The notes beneath the pieces were generated by a model that was given only the letters and a program-made list of their open reading frames with translations, was not told where the DNA came from and did no database searches. Positions 54,651-64,000 of a stretch of 64,000 nucleotides of DNA are shown in pieces. The DNA comes from Hirundichthys speculiger (taxonomy: Eukaryota > Chordata > Actinopteri > Beloniformes > Exocoetidae), in NCBI GenBank assembly GCA_018398805.1, contig JAGFBZ010002129.1, positions 930,001 through 994,000 on the forward strand, in the 5' to 3' direction. Positions within the stretch are counted from its first letter, which is position 1; every line of letters begins with the position of its first letter. Both the position numbers and the translations under genes were made by a program.

Positions 54651-55164
54651 CAGCCAGTTGCTATTGTCTTTTAGCACAATTAAGAGCACAAGAGATGATA
54701 CCTTTTGAAATAAGTGCTTATGCTCTCGGTTCACAGCACACAAAATAATGCAAATGATGACAGTGCTAAAATGATGACAGCTAGCCAGAAACTTAGCTGT
54801 CACTCAAAAAAAGCCACCAGTTATACAAAGATTTATGGATTAATTCAAGATATTTGTCTAGAGTAGTATTCAAGTGACTGAGTCTGCTACCTGTTTGGAA
54901 GAACATATGCATAATACAGAATAGCAAAGATATAATATGCATAATTAAATATACTGTATCGTACAATATATATGAATATGACAGGTAATGTGTTTAATAT
55001 ACATTTCAAACAAAATAAATATAACTAAATGTGCTTACACACAAATAAGTAAATATTTGTATGGAAATAAATAAAATATTTAAGATAAAAGGAATAAAAT
55101 AAGATTCATATTTACCTTTATATATGCGTATTGAAGCTAATTTTACCTGATGAGGTACAAAAAA
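54651..55164. other. AT-rich stretch, no gene seen
   Basis: From about 54900 this is strongly AT-rich (ATATACTGTATCGTACAATA, AATAAATAAAATATTTAAG). Nothing is recognised. Confidence 0.45.
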
Positions 55165-55385
55165 ATTCACCGCTTGTACAGTTGTCATGGATGTGAAATT
55201 TTAGCAACGGAAACCAAAACTGTTTTTTTTTTTTTTTTTTTTGTATCGGGCTATAACGTGCTTCTTTCTGCCATAAAGTCAGACGTATTCACATGGGGGT
55301 CAGTGGAGATTGACTCGCTTTTGGAGCCAGCCCCTCAGTGGTCATTTAAGGAACTGCACATATTGTCACTTATTTGGTGACGATT
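55165..55385 (+). repeat. Family B dispersed repeat, fullest copy
   Basis: The order is ACAGTTGTCATGGATGTGAAAT, GAAACCAAAACTG, a T-run, CGGGCTATAACGTGCTTC, TGCCATAAAGTCAG, GTCAGTGGAGATTGACTCGC, TTTTGGAGCCAGCCCC and TAAGGAACTGCAC. Parts recur at 28235-28297, 3815-3960 and 47775-47910. Confidence 0.55.
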
Positions 55386-57115
55386 AACCCGATCGGATGA
55401 GGCTGAACCTCATTCTGGGTGACCTTGTCCTGTTTCGGCCCCGCAGCTGCTCAGCCTGTCATGTTTTTACTTTATTCTTTTTTTTTTTTTTTTTTTCTAC
55501 GTGTGCCACAGCAGCAGCTGAGGAGCCATTTTGGGGGCCCTGATGCATTCAACAGCTGGTGGTGCCAAGCCCAGGGTGGGCGTTGGTGGTGGTGGGGGGG
55601 GTTGTAGGGTCGTCTGTCTACTGAGCCGTGGAAACATGGGACGCATGAGAGCATGTCAGACGGCAGGCATGCAGCCAAATGGCAAAACAACATTTGCGGG
55701 AAGAAGAGGAGCAGCTCTCTACTCGTATCGCTCTTCCCAGACCCAGCACCGCATGACCTGAAATCCCATTTAAGCTGCATTTTAAAGCATCCCATCACTC
55801 AGACGTCTGCGCACTGCATTCCACGGGAACACTCCATAACTTGCCCATATGCTGCATTTTTTTTTTTTTTTTTTTTTTTTTAGGAATGAAACCCCAGAGC
55901 CGGTTCTGGTTCACAGCACCGTTCTGGTCCAGGTACACGTCTGTATGAGGACGCAGAGAGAGACAATGGACCACTTCATACACAACAATGTGAGAAAAAC
56001 ACAAATGGATGGTGTGCCAATTTTACTTAAAATCCCAGGATGTGTTTACATAAAATCGGCCTTCGTGGTGTCAGGTATTGGAAAACTCTGTGGGTTTGAA
56101 TGTTTACAGACGCTGCTGGACAGACGAGGGGGAGCCGTTTTGCCGGATGACCTTTGTCTTGAAATATCTCAAACCTCTAGATGCACTTCACTGCGGCTCT
56201 CTGGCTGTGTAACGGTGATACTCGTGCACGGCCAGATGTTAAAACCACCTTTTGTTCAGTCCTCTCCCGTTCTGATGCCGTCTGGAGTGATGCCGTGTGA
56301 ACGCGGCATCCGTTTCGTTGAAATGCAGACGATAGTGCTCCGCATGAAGGCGGAGCTGCTCATTGAGTTTTATCTCTCTAAAGTAAATCAGCCTTCACCT
56401 CTGAACAGACACACCGAGGTGGGGAGTGGGGGGGGGGGGGGGGGGGGGAGGAATCTTACCCTGTCTAAATGTTTTGCTCAATCACACATGCTGGCGTGTG
56501 CGATAGGAGTCCTCTGTCCTTGCAATTGTGTACTCTTTGAGCCCCGTGTGTTTGAATGTGCGTGTTTGCATTTTAAGAAGCGTCTGCAGTGATGACATGA
56601 CAGCTGAACAAATGAAGAAAGAGATAAACATGGTTGGAGTTTGACACAGCAGACGGATGGTGAGTCGTACCCAGATGGCACACTGAAGGGTCCGGCTTTT
56701 TTAGTTTTATATTTTTCTGCATTTCCCTTTTTTGAAATGAGCAAAGTTTATCATGTAAGAAAATGTTAAAGTCAATTTTGAGCAATCAAATTTGATCAAA
56801 AACTGGATATCAAGTACGATTATCTGCAAACAGTCCTCCAATCCAACCTGTTTATTCAGTATGCAGCCATCGTTTATGTCCAGTCATGTACAAATGTTAG
56901 TAACTCCTCTTTTAATCTCATTACTTATGGAACAAATGAATGCCAAAAAGAAGAATAAGTGGTATGTGGATAATCCAAAGGGCCCCCTGGAGTCATTGGC
57001 TTGTAGATTTCACTTGTAGAAACAATAACTTTGAGTAGTAGCTTGTTGTACGACTTCAACAGTGACTGACATGGTTTTTATAGCCATAGTTGTAGGAGCT
57101 AAGACTAGAGTAGGA
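55386..57115. other. Unclassified stretch with long homopolymers and a 247-codon frame
   Basis: T-runs lie at about 55478-55496 and 55857-55880; a G21 run lies at 56428-56448. The open frame 55849-56592 begins in the T-run and runs through the G-run (poly-Phe and poly-Gly); its middle part (MDGVPILLKIPGCVYIKS, LLDRRGGAVLPDDLCLE) resembles no family I know. I do not call it a gene. Confidence 0.35.
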
Positions 57116-57831
57116 TTGTCTTAATCACAGCTTCGTCATGGCTATGCTGCTATAGGCCTACGCTGCAGGGAGACACCAACATGATCCCTCTCCCTTTCCT
57201 TCCCTTTCCTCCTCCAGCTCATTCCATAGTTAATTAGGAGCACCTTGTTACTGTAACTGTGCTTCATTTTCTTTCCTGTAGTTTGTTGTGCTACCCCCCC
57301 CTTTTTTTTTTCCATTTTCTTTTTGTATGTTTGCAGGCCAGAGTTTCCTGAGTTGCATGCTGTCCATCCCAGCGTTTACCTCCACCTGTGTGTGTAGATG
57401 TGTTTGGGGTGCTGGTTGGCGTGGTGACCGGTGATCTAGTCCTCTGACCATCTCACCTCCGTGCTGCTACCTGCATCTGTTTATGTAGTTATTTCATTCA
57501 GTCATTTGTGTGCTCTCCTCTCTCTGTCCTGTCTCCCCTCTATTTTTCTTTCTTTACCTGGCTGCCACCCATATGATCCAGGTCCTGCTCAAGGTTTCTT
57601 CCTCTTAAAGTGGAGTTTTTCCTGCCACTGTTTGGCTTAAAGGTTTTTTTTCTCCCTCTGCGGGTATTTTTTTTACTTGCCATTATCCTTTATTAGGATT
57701 TAATATTATAATTTTTAGTTAATGATATTTGCTCGGGGGTCATGCTCTGGGTCTCTGTAAAGCGCCTAGAGACAATTGACATTGTAACAGACGCTATACA
57801 AATAAATTTGAATTGAATTGAATTGTGTGAC
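57116..57831 (+). mobile_element. L2-like LINE 3' region
   Basis: ATGGCTATGCTGCTATAGGCC, CTCATTCCATAGTTAATTAGG, GATCCAGGTCCTGCTCAAGG, TAAAGTGGAGTTTTTCCTGCC, TCTGTAAAGCGCCTAGAGAC and ACGCTATACAAATAAATTTG end in a GAATT tandem (57811-57826). This is the untranslated region of a fish L2-type LINE. No reverse transcriptase remains. A second copy is at 46180-46569. Confidence 0.75.
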
Positions 57832-58465
57832 AAATTCAGGTCCATTCGTCTTAACGACGTTGCTCCAGTTGACTGAGGTTTGTGAGGCCATTTGCTGATG
57901 GGCAGCTCTCGAAAGGTGTTTCCGTATCTGTTGAAAAGGTCCTGTTGAAACAGAAATGATGTTTGTTCCAAATGATTCTGGATGAATCTTCATCCGTACT
58001 GAGGCTTTTCTTTATCTAAGAGCTGGCAGATGTTGTCTAGTGGATGAAACATGAGAAATGACTCAAAACTACAAAAGTAAAAACATAATTTAATATCTTG
58101 AATTGTTCTTTAGTTCCCTACAAAAGATGATTAATTTTTAATATGCCTTTTTCAGCAAAAAAGTTAAAATCTGTAAGCTCACGCTTGATCTGAGGAGCAT
58201 TAACATCTATAAAACATTATCTGAAACATGCTATGCATTTTTAGTTTTAGGTCAAATATAAAAGTTGTTCTATATACTACAAGTGTTACTTGAGTTTGAC
58301 CTCTTTAGACTGTTTCCCTCTTTCTGCACCTTGGAAGTAGCTGACGTTGTGCCAGAAACCTTTAGAGTGATGTATTGTGTGGAGCGGCATTCAGGTTAGA
58401 TCATGGTAGCCGCAACCCACAAATAGGAAAACATCTAAGCCCTAACCATGTATATTTTTCCACCC
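57832..58465. other. Unclassified stretch, no gene seen
   Basis: Nothing recognised. Confidence 0.4.
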
Positions 58466-58760
58466 CGAACCATCCATCTCCTGTACTCACTTCTTCCGAT
58501 TCAGGGTCACCGGAGGGCTGCTGGGTCCTGTCCCAGCTGTCACCAGGCGAGAGGCAGAGTTCAGGTCGCCAGTCCATCACAGGACGGCACGCTCACTCAC
58601 TCCTGCGGCCAGTTTAGAATGACCAGTCAACCCCACAGTCGCTTTTTTTTTTTTTTTTTTTTTGGACGGTGGGAGGAAAATGGAGAACTGGAGAAAACCC
58701 ACTCGATCACGGGAAGAACACGTTAACCTTCTAGCTGTGAAGCAGCACTCACCTCCAGCG
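58466..58760 (+). repeat. Common fish interspersed repeat with GTCGCCAGTCCATC core
   Basis: The order GATTCAGGGTCACCGGAGGGC, CTGTCCCAGCTGTCACC, AGGTCGCCAGTCCATCACAGG, ACTCACTC, CAGTTTAGAATGACCAGT, a T-run, GGACGGTGGGAGGAAAATGG, GAGAAAACCCACTCG, ACCTTCTAGCTGTGAAGC is a pattern I recall as widespread in fish genomes. Its formal class I cannot state. The frames across it are not genes. Confidence 0.6.
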
Positions 58761-60399
58761 ACCGTGCTTCCATAACCCTGGTCATGTATTTCTATAACCT
58801 AACCCCTCGCACCTCATTAGGTCTCCATCCTCATGGTCATACCTCATCTCGCCACTTCACTTCAATGTCTTAAGTCTACAGGACAATTCCTTCATGCGTG
58901 ACATGAAGTATCAACAAGTAAATCAAGATGTTCTAATGGTGACTTTTTCACAACAAAGCCTGAACGCTGCATCACCATCTGGACCTACTGGAGCACCACT
59001 GTGTTTTCGATCGGACGCTTTGCTCCACGTTGGGATGAAATTTTAGCTTTCACAGATTGTCTCTATTGTATGTATGCTTGACTGACCCCATTTAAAGATC
59101 TGTGGTCTTTGTGTTTCTGGAAGGTGATGAGTACAGCAGTGTTGTTACAAAAAGACGGGACGGAAAGCTCTACAAAGAAGAGATGATTCTCCTCTCCAAA
59201 AAAAAGTAACCAAGATGCTGTGCCATACAAACAGATTCTCACCGACGATGAAACATGGAAACCTTTCCAGATGGGTCTATTTGGTGGGTTTTATGATATC
59301 TAAATGTGAAAGAGGCCATAAAGCTAGCCTTTCTAAGTGTATACATTCACTTCACTGCGCACCTGCGGAGGTCTTGGACCTTCGAGTTTGAGTCTTGCTT
59401 GAGTCTTGATCAGTTTGCTTGTAGAGTTTCAGTTGTTTGGGTTCACTGGTGCTCTTTTGCTTTTGGAGTCCCGCTTTCTGTTTTATTTGAAAGTTGTATT
59501 TCTTGTGTGACTTCCCTTGTTGGTGGCGTTTTTCACAGCTCAGTCAAAGCACTTGTGTATTTGTGATATGTCAACAGTCGCAGTGGAAAAACCGTTTCGA
59601 TGTTTTATTTGGAAGTCTGCATCTAGTCAAGTATGGTTGAATCTCTGGATGTGATCTGACAAAGCCCATTTTATTATGATCCATCCAGTGGAGACTTGTG
59701 TTCACAGATGGTAAATTATCCCAAAATGCCATTTCGCATCAACAAAGTAATGGCTGAGAAGAAAAGAGTAAAAGAGAAATGTTTAACTTCGTTGTTGTGT
59801 AAAGATGTTTTCATGTGAAGATGTAGTTCTTCTGAATCTGTACGTAGTTCTGTTTAAAACATAACACACATATTTACTCATATTTCAAAGCATATGTCCA
59901 GTCCATAAGTTCACCGCTGCTCCCGCTGCAGAAACACTGAACTGCACCCTCTCGTCCTCTACGTACGCTCTCCTGAGCCGCCCTCGCCATATTTAACTTG
60001 CTGTAGTCGTCCTGCTTTTCATTCCTTCCCTGTTGGTGCATCATCGTTCTGCTCCTCAGTCTAGCCCATCTTTATACCTGTGTGTCTTTGTTGCTCAGCA
60101 TGTTTTTTTTATTTTATTTCCTACCTTGGCTTGCATCTTTTGTTCTCTTTTTTTTGTCATGAAAATAAGTTTGTTCATTATTCCACAAAGCTCAAAAGCA
60201 GCAAAAGGCTAAAGGCTGCTATAGCCTCCATACATGGGGCGCCTCATACTAGTCTGGTTGTTGCTTTGCCACATGCTTTTCTTTTTTCCTTTGAATTTTC
60301 ATCTTTCAGCTGCTTTAATATATGGCATAAATAGACATTACTAATTATTCAATTCTGTTACGGGTACCTTTCAAAATACACATCAGACAAATTCTTTTT
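58761..60399. other. Unclassified stretch, no gene seen
   Basis: No recognised coding sequence or repeat. Frames at 59306-59566 and 60080-60334 are T-rich translations. Confidence 0.4.
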
Positions 60400-61932
60400 T
60401 CCAACCCTAATGACAAATTCAAGAGCAGCGTTACGGTGATTCGCCGTGATTACCCTGCATTTCCAAGGGGATACACAGGCACTGCTGCCATATCCTTATT
60501 TGACACGCTATACACCTCCTCTGGTGCACCCAGGGCGCGCCAATGAATATTTCAGCAAGTCAAAATGGGTAGAGGATTACTCCTGAGTCAGATGTGCTGG
60601 CAGAGACCGCAGCTCTACAGGTGATGCGCTGGTGCCAAGCGCCCTCAGAGCGCAGGGATAATGTATCAAGACATTGTGGGTTCGGGTCACTCCTGTTGTT
60701 CCGTGTTGGTGATTTACCCGCAGAGGGACTGCAGAGGAATAAGGACTAGCTACCACAGTCATCTTTAATTCTGACTGACGGATACGGCAGCAGGCATTTG
60801 AATCTGTACACTGGTTGATCTTAGTGTGAAATATGCATGTATTTATGTTTCCTCATTTGACGCATTATCACAGCAGTTCATCAGCTCACATCAGCACAGG
60901 GACTTGCTAACCCCCGGGGCTTGATTTCAGCTGCTAATATGTCATCCAGACAGTGTTTGGCAGTATTTCTACCATGGCTCATCAAAAGAAAAGTCTCCTC
61001 TTATAATTGTTGTGTTGCAGCAGAGAGCTCTCTTTTCACCCTTATAAAGTGAAGCAGAGGAATTGCCTTTAACCAGCCACTGTATAAATACTTTGAAGTA
61101 AACCGCGAATGAAAGAACTCACTTCTTCCTCCAGCAGCATTTAATGAAAGAGAATACGGAAAGAGGACACTGAGCTTTCATATAAACCCCTGAAGTCTAA
61201 CCAAGCTTGGCAAGTGATAACATTGGACTTGGTAAACTGTGTAGCCAGGATCTTTATAAGGATGTGCAAAGCACAGCAGCCATTATTTGGACATGAGAGG
61301 CACATTATCCTTGGCTCCGGGCCCTGAATTTGCGAGAGGCACTTTGACTGCAGCTACAAAGAGGCTATGAGACCCTTTCTGGGTTTTACTCATCCCTTTT
61401 ATGCTCATTCATGACAATGCATCTTATCGTTGAGTATCCATCTCCTTTCATGTCTCTCCTCGGGGGATTAAAGCAGCATCATAAGTGATATGTCATGACT
61501 CAAGTGTGCTTCGTCCAATTTATTTTCCATAAGAATAAGTCTGTCAGGCTCCAAAGTAATAACCGGAGCTGCCGGTAAAGACATTTTGCAAAGTAAATAA
61601 GGCGTCCTTCCTGTCACCACAAATGTGCGCCTACGACTGCCGTCGCCATGGTGCCGCCAGTCAGCATCTCTGTCATCGCTGTCACCGAGGCAGCGTGGGT
61701 TGCTGTTGATCTTTTTCTGTTGGTGTGACAATTGGTCAACTGGTCAGAGTGGAAAGAGGAAAACAGTGTGGTAAACAGGTTTGTCTGCAACAGTGAAGCC
61801 AAAGAACCAGAGCAAAGCTGGAAAAGAGTTTGCAGAAGCCCTTTAAGACCAAACCCTGGCTGGTCTAAAAATCCTTATTTTTACCTGTAATGCAACAACA
61901 AGTCTTTTTTGGTTTTTCTGTAGGAACTCAAT
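60400..61932. other. Unique stretch, possible conserved regulatory DNA
   Basis: 60440-60560 (TCCTTATTTGACACGC, GGGCGCGCCAATGAATATT) and 60840-61160 (TAATATGTCATCCAGACAG, TTATAATTGTTGTG, CTGTATAAATACTTTG) are simple-repeat-free and mixed in composition. A degenerate tRNA-like stretch is at 60590-60690. No exon is recognised. Confidence 0.3.
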
Positions 61933-62487
61933 CAGTGCGTTTACATGGGAAGTTTAATTCAGACTTAAAATTAAATCCGATTTAAAATGATTAAAAATTA
62001 CCATGTAAACACCTAATTCCGAATGAAAATGTCCATTCCGAAGTAAGTGGCTGGTTTATTCTGATTTTAAATCCGAATAAAATAATTCCGTGGTCATGTA
62101 AACACTCATTCCGCATTAAATTAATTCCAGTCTTTCTGCGCATGCTCAATCCCTTGCCCGTCTGTCGCGATGACGCTTATATTCCACTCTGGGCTTGTTT
62201 TTGAAATAAAGTTTCAAGATGGCAGCACGCAGTAAACGGTGGTCAAGAGCAGAGACGATTTTTTTTAATAAATAGCTTGCTGTTGCTAATCGAGTAAGTT
62301 TGTTTTCTTCCCAACCCCCAGACCTTAAGCGGAATTGGATAAAGCCGATCAAACGTGTTTTCCATGTAAACCTCAATTCGGAATTACTATTTCCATGTAA
62401 ACTCAAAGGAAAATAGTTTAATTCTGAATTATTTAATTCAGAATAACTAAATCCAAATTTAAAAACATCATGTAACCATGGCCAGTG
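61933..62487. mobile_element. MITE-like block with repeated CATGTAAAC/AATTCNGAAT words
   Basis: The left part begins CAGTGCGTTTACATGG and the right part, complemented, CACTGGCCATGGTTACATG. Inside, CATGTAAAC and its complement, with ATTCCGAAT/AATTCGGAAT words, occur several times in both orientations. ATGGCAGCACGCAGTAAACG near 62219 would start a frame MAARSKRWSRAETI, which could be the first residues of a Myb-like transposon protein. No target duplication was found, so the ends are approximate. Confidence 0.6.
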
Positions 62488-64000
62488 TTACGTCTGGGGG
62501 AAACCATTAGTGGAGAGAGGTGCATGTCTGAAAAAGCCTCAGAAGAACGCAAGTTCTGCTTAAGGATAATGACAGAGAGACGAGTCGTGGCAGGAAATGG
62601 GTTCAGTTTTTGGTGTTGACAGTGAGTTTGCCTTTATTAATATTATATTTCCTTAAAAGACTTGATTACTGCGTGGTGTTGGGACTCTCACTCTCACAAA
62701 TACGACTTAACAGGCAGCACTTGGAAGTGCTCTGCTTCTGAAACTGTCAGGGTGGGACGACCGGGTAAAGGGAACAGAAAACGCAGCGCCTTCGCTTTGT
62801 GGGACCCAGTCGGCATTTTCAGACACTACATTTCCGAGCATCAACAAGAAAAACAACGGACAAACAGTCTCTCCTAACTTCCGTGTAACATTCAAATTAC
62901 AGGGTTAAACTACTGGACACAGCTGAGGGAAATTTGCCACAGATATTAAGGTTTCACAGAGGACAGACTGGAAATGATCCCTGCACAGGCCGTTCTTTGA
63001 TTAATGACCAAAAACCTGCACGTCAGCATCAGCTGTGCTTTGCATTAAGTCTAATTAATTTTAGGATCCTAACTTGCTTACTTTTATTACATTTTAACAT
63101 CAGCACGGATGCATTTGAGCTCCTCAAAGGACGGCGATGCAAAAGAGCACCTCGCAGGGCTGTAGCGGGAAAATGAAAAATGACTTGTTTAATGATGAAA
63201 GAGCCTCGAACTAATTCTATTCATCTGATGATGTGACAAGAAATTACAGGACAGGAGTCTCCTTGTGTACCACCGAGTGTGGTCCGTCTGTGTGCCGTAG
63301 GGACGTGAGGCACATTTTTCATTTCTCCACCTTTTTATTTGCTCTGTTGCTCTCTCTGGAGGGGGGGGGGGGGACGGACCAGAGCCCGTCGCACATCTGG
63401 GCTTCTCCGCGAGCCAAGCCGTGCGTGCCTGCGCTTGGACGGGGTACCTGCCGAGAATCGTGACTGTTTTCATTCCCGTGCCCTCGGTGAGTTTACGTTG
63501 TAGCCGTGCCATATTCCCTGCCCAGGAAATGAGTTTTATTAATAGGTACAGGAGCGTGTCAGGCCTCGGTGACATATGGTCCACGTGAGCCGATGTGAAG
63601 GCGCATTGTCGGCAACTTTTCACAAATAAAGCCGGGGAGAGAAAGACGGAAAGAAAAACATTCTCCGGGGGCCTCCGTGGAACCGCGGCGGGTGTGTGTG
63701 TGTGTGTTGGGGGGGGGGGCTGGTCACAGTTGGGAGCGGACTGTGTCAGCCGAGCCTCTGTGTTCCAGGTGTTGCCTTTTAATTGGCAATTCCATGAGCA
63801 ATAAAGCATTTTCACTTACGTTCGCTTGTAAAATGCTTTCATTCCATCTCCAAATGATGTAATTACCCGGCCGTCCCAGGCGGGCGGGCGGCTGGAGCGG
63901 GGAGGGGTGATGGTGGGGGGGGGTGGTTTGCGGCTCTCCGTGCTCCTCGCCTTCTTTAAGCCCGGCGAAGGATTTCTGGGAGAATGTTTTCATTTAGGAA
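62488..64000. other. Unique stretch, CpG-richer and possibly conserved
   Basis: A G13 run at 63361-63373, a GT run at about 63691-63708 and a G9 run near 63710. 63475-63850 holds ATTA-containing, repeat-free sequence (GAGTTTTATTAATAGG, TTTTAATTGGCAATTCC, CAAATGATGTAATTACC). The 208-codon minus frame 63189-63815 is proline/arginine-rich, crosses the repeats and has no family resemblance. No exon is recognised. Confidence 0.3.

Noticed and set aside
58375..58726. 80- and 92-codon plus-strand frames
   Set aside because: They run through a common fish interspersed repeat and a T-run; no motif.
63189..63815. 208-codon minus-strand open frame
   Set aside because: It crosses a poly-G run and a GT run, is rich in Pro/Arg/Thr, and shows no family motif; overlapping frames on the other strand are equally open, as in CpG-rich non-coding DNA.

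Overview
This window looks like non-coding DNA from a teleost fish, most likely a percomorph. That is an inference from the repeats: L2-type LINEs, an RTE LINE resembling fish Rex3 with a GATG tail, several Tc1-like transposon families, hAT and PIF/Harbinger derivatives, a tRNA-type SINE with the usual fish body, and long GT/TA/poly-G runs. I could not recognise a single host protein-coding exon, rRNA or intact tRNA gene. The only convincing protein homologies belong to transposable elements, and all are broken or truncated. The unique DNA between the repeats has several ATTA-rich or CpG-dense blocks that could be conserved regulatory sequence, so a gene desert or very large intron is plausible; this cannot be decided from the sequence alone.

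Layout. 0-16 kb: an unclassified dispersed repeat (family A), a foldback element with long inverted ends (668-1175), an L2-type 3' tail, an inverted Harbinger derivative (6769-7223), and a Tc1-like pseudogene (about 7725-9110) split by a 474-bp hAT-type element with a perfect 8-bp target duplication. At 10.4-12.1 kb a four-level nest is visible: Tc1 fragment, SINE, hAT element in the SINE's simple-repeat tail, and an L2 3' end inside the hAT. At 13.87-15.57 kb three Rex3/RTE 3' ends lie head to tail. At 15.84-16.27 kb an L2-type 3' end finishes in a 26-C run.

16-36 kb: mostly unique DNA with a second Harbinger derivative that keeps an open MADF-like frame (20384-20891), hAT-type MITEs with target duplications (19181-19343, 24050-24597, 35529-35711), and the best-preserved LINE of the window, a minus-strand L2 (28298 to about 30655) with intact reverse transcriptase active-site motifs but several frameshifts.

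36-64 kb: four Tc1-like remnants (36.2, 37.6-38.5, 42.6/43.4 and 48.25-49.54 kb; the last has lost its catalytic glutamate), a Tc1-type MITE with a TA duplication (38819-39186), a Harbinger/IS-like MITE (40892-41261), a hAT element with a solo LTR nested inside it, both with exact target duplications (50471-51696), degenerate L2 copies (46.2, 52.8-53.3, 57.1-57.8 kb) and a MITE-like block (61933-62487).

There are no operons or cooperating genes here. What can be read is insertion history: which element landed in which, with which target duplication. I found no evidence for a new biological system. The least explained material is the family A/B dispersed repeats, the foldback element, the MADF-bearing Harbinger derivatives and a 247-codon open frame at 55849-56592.
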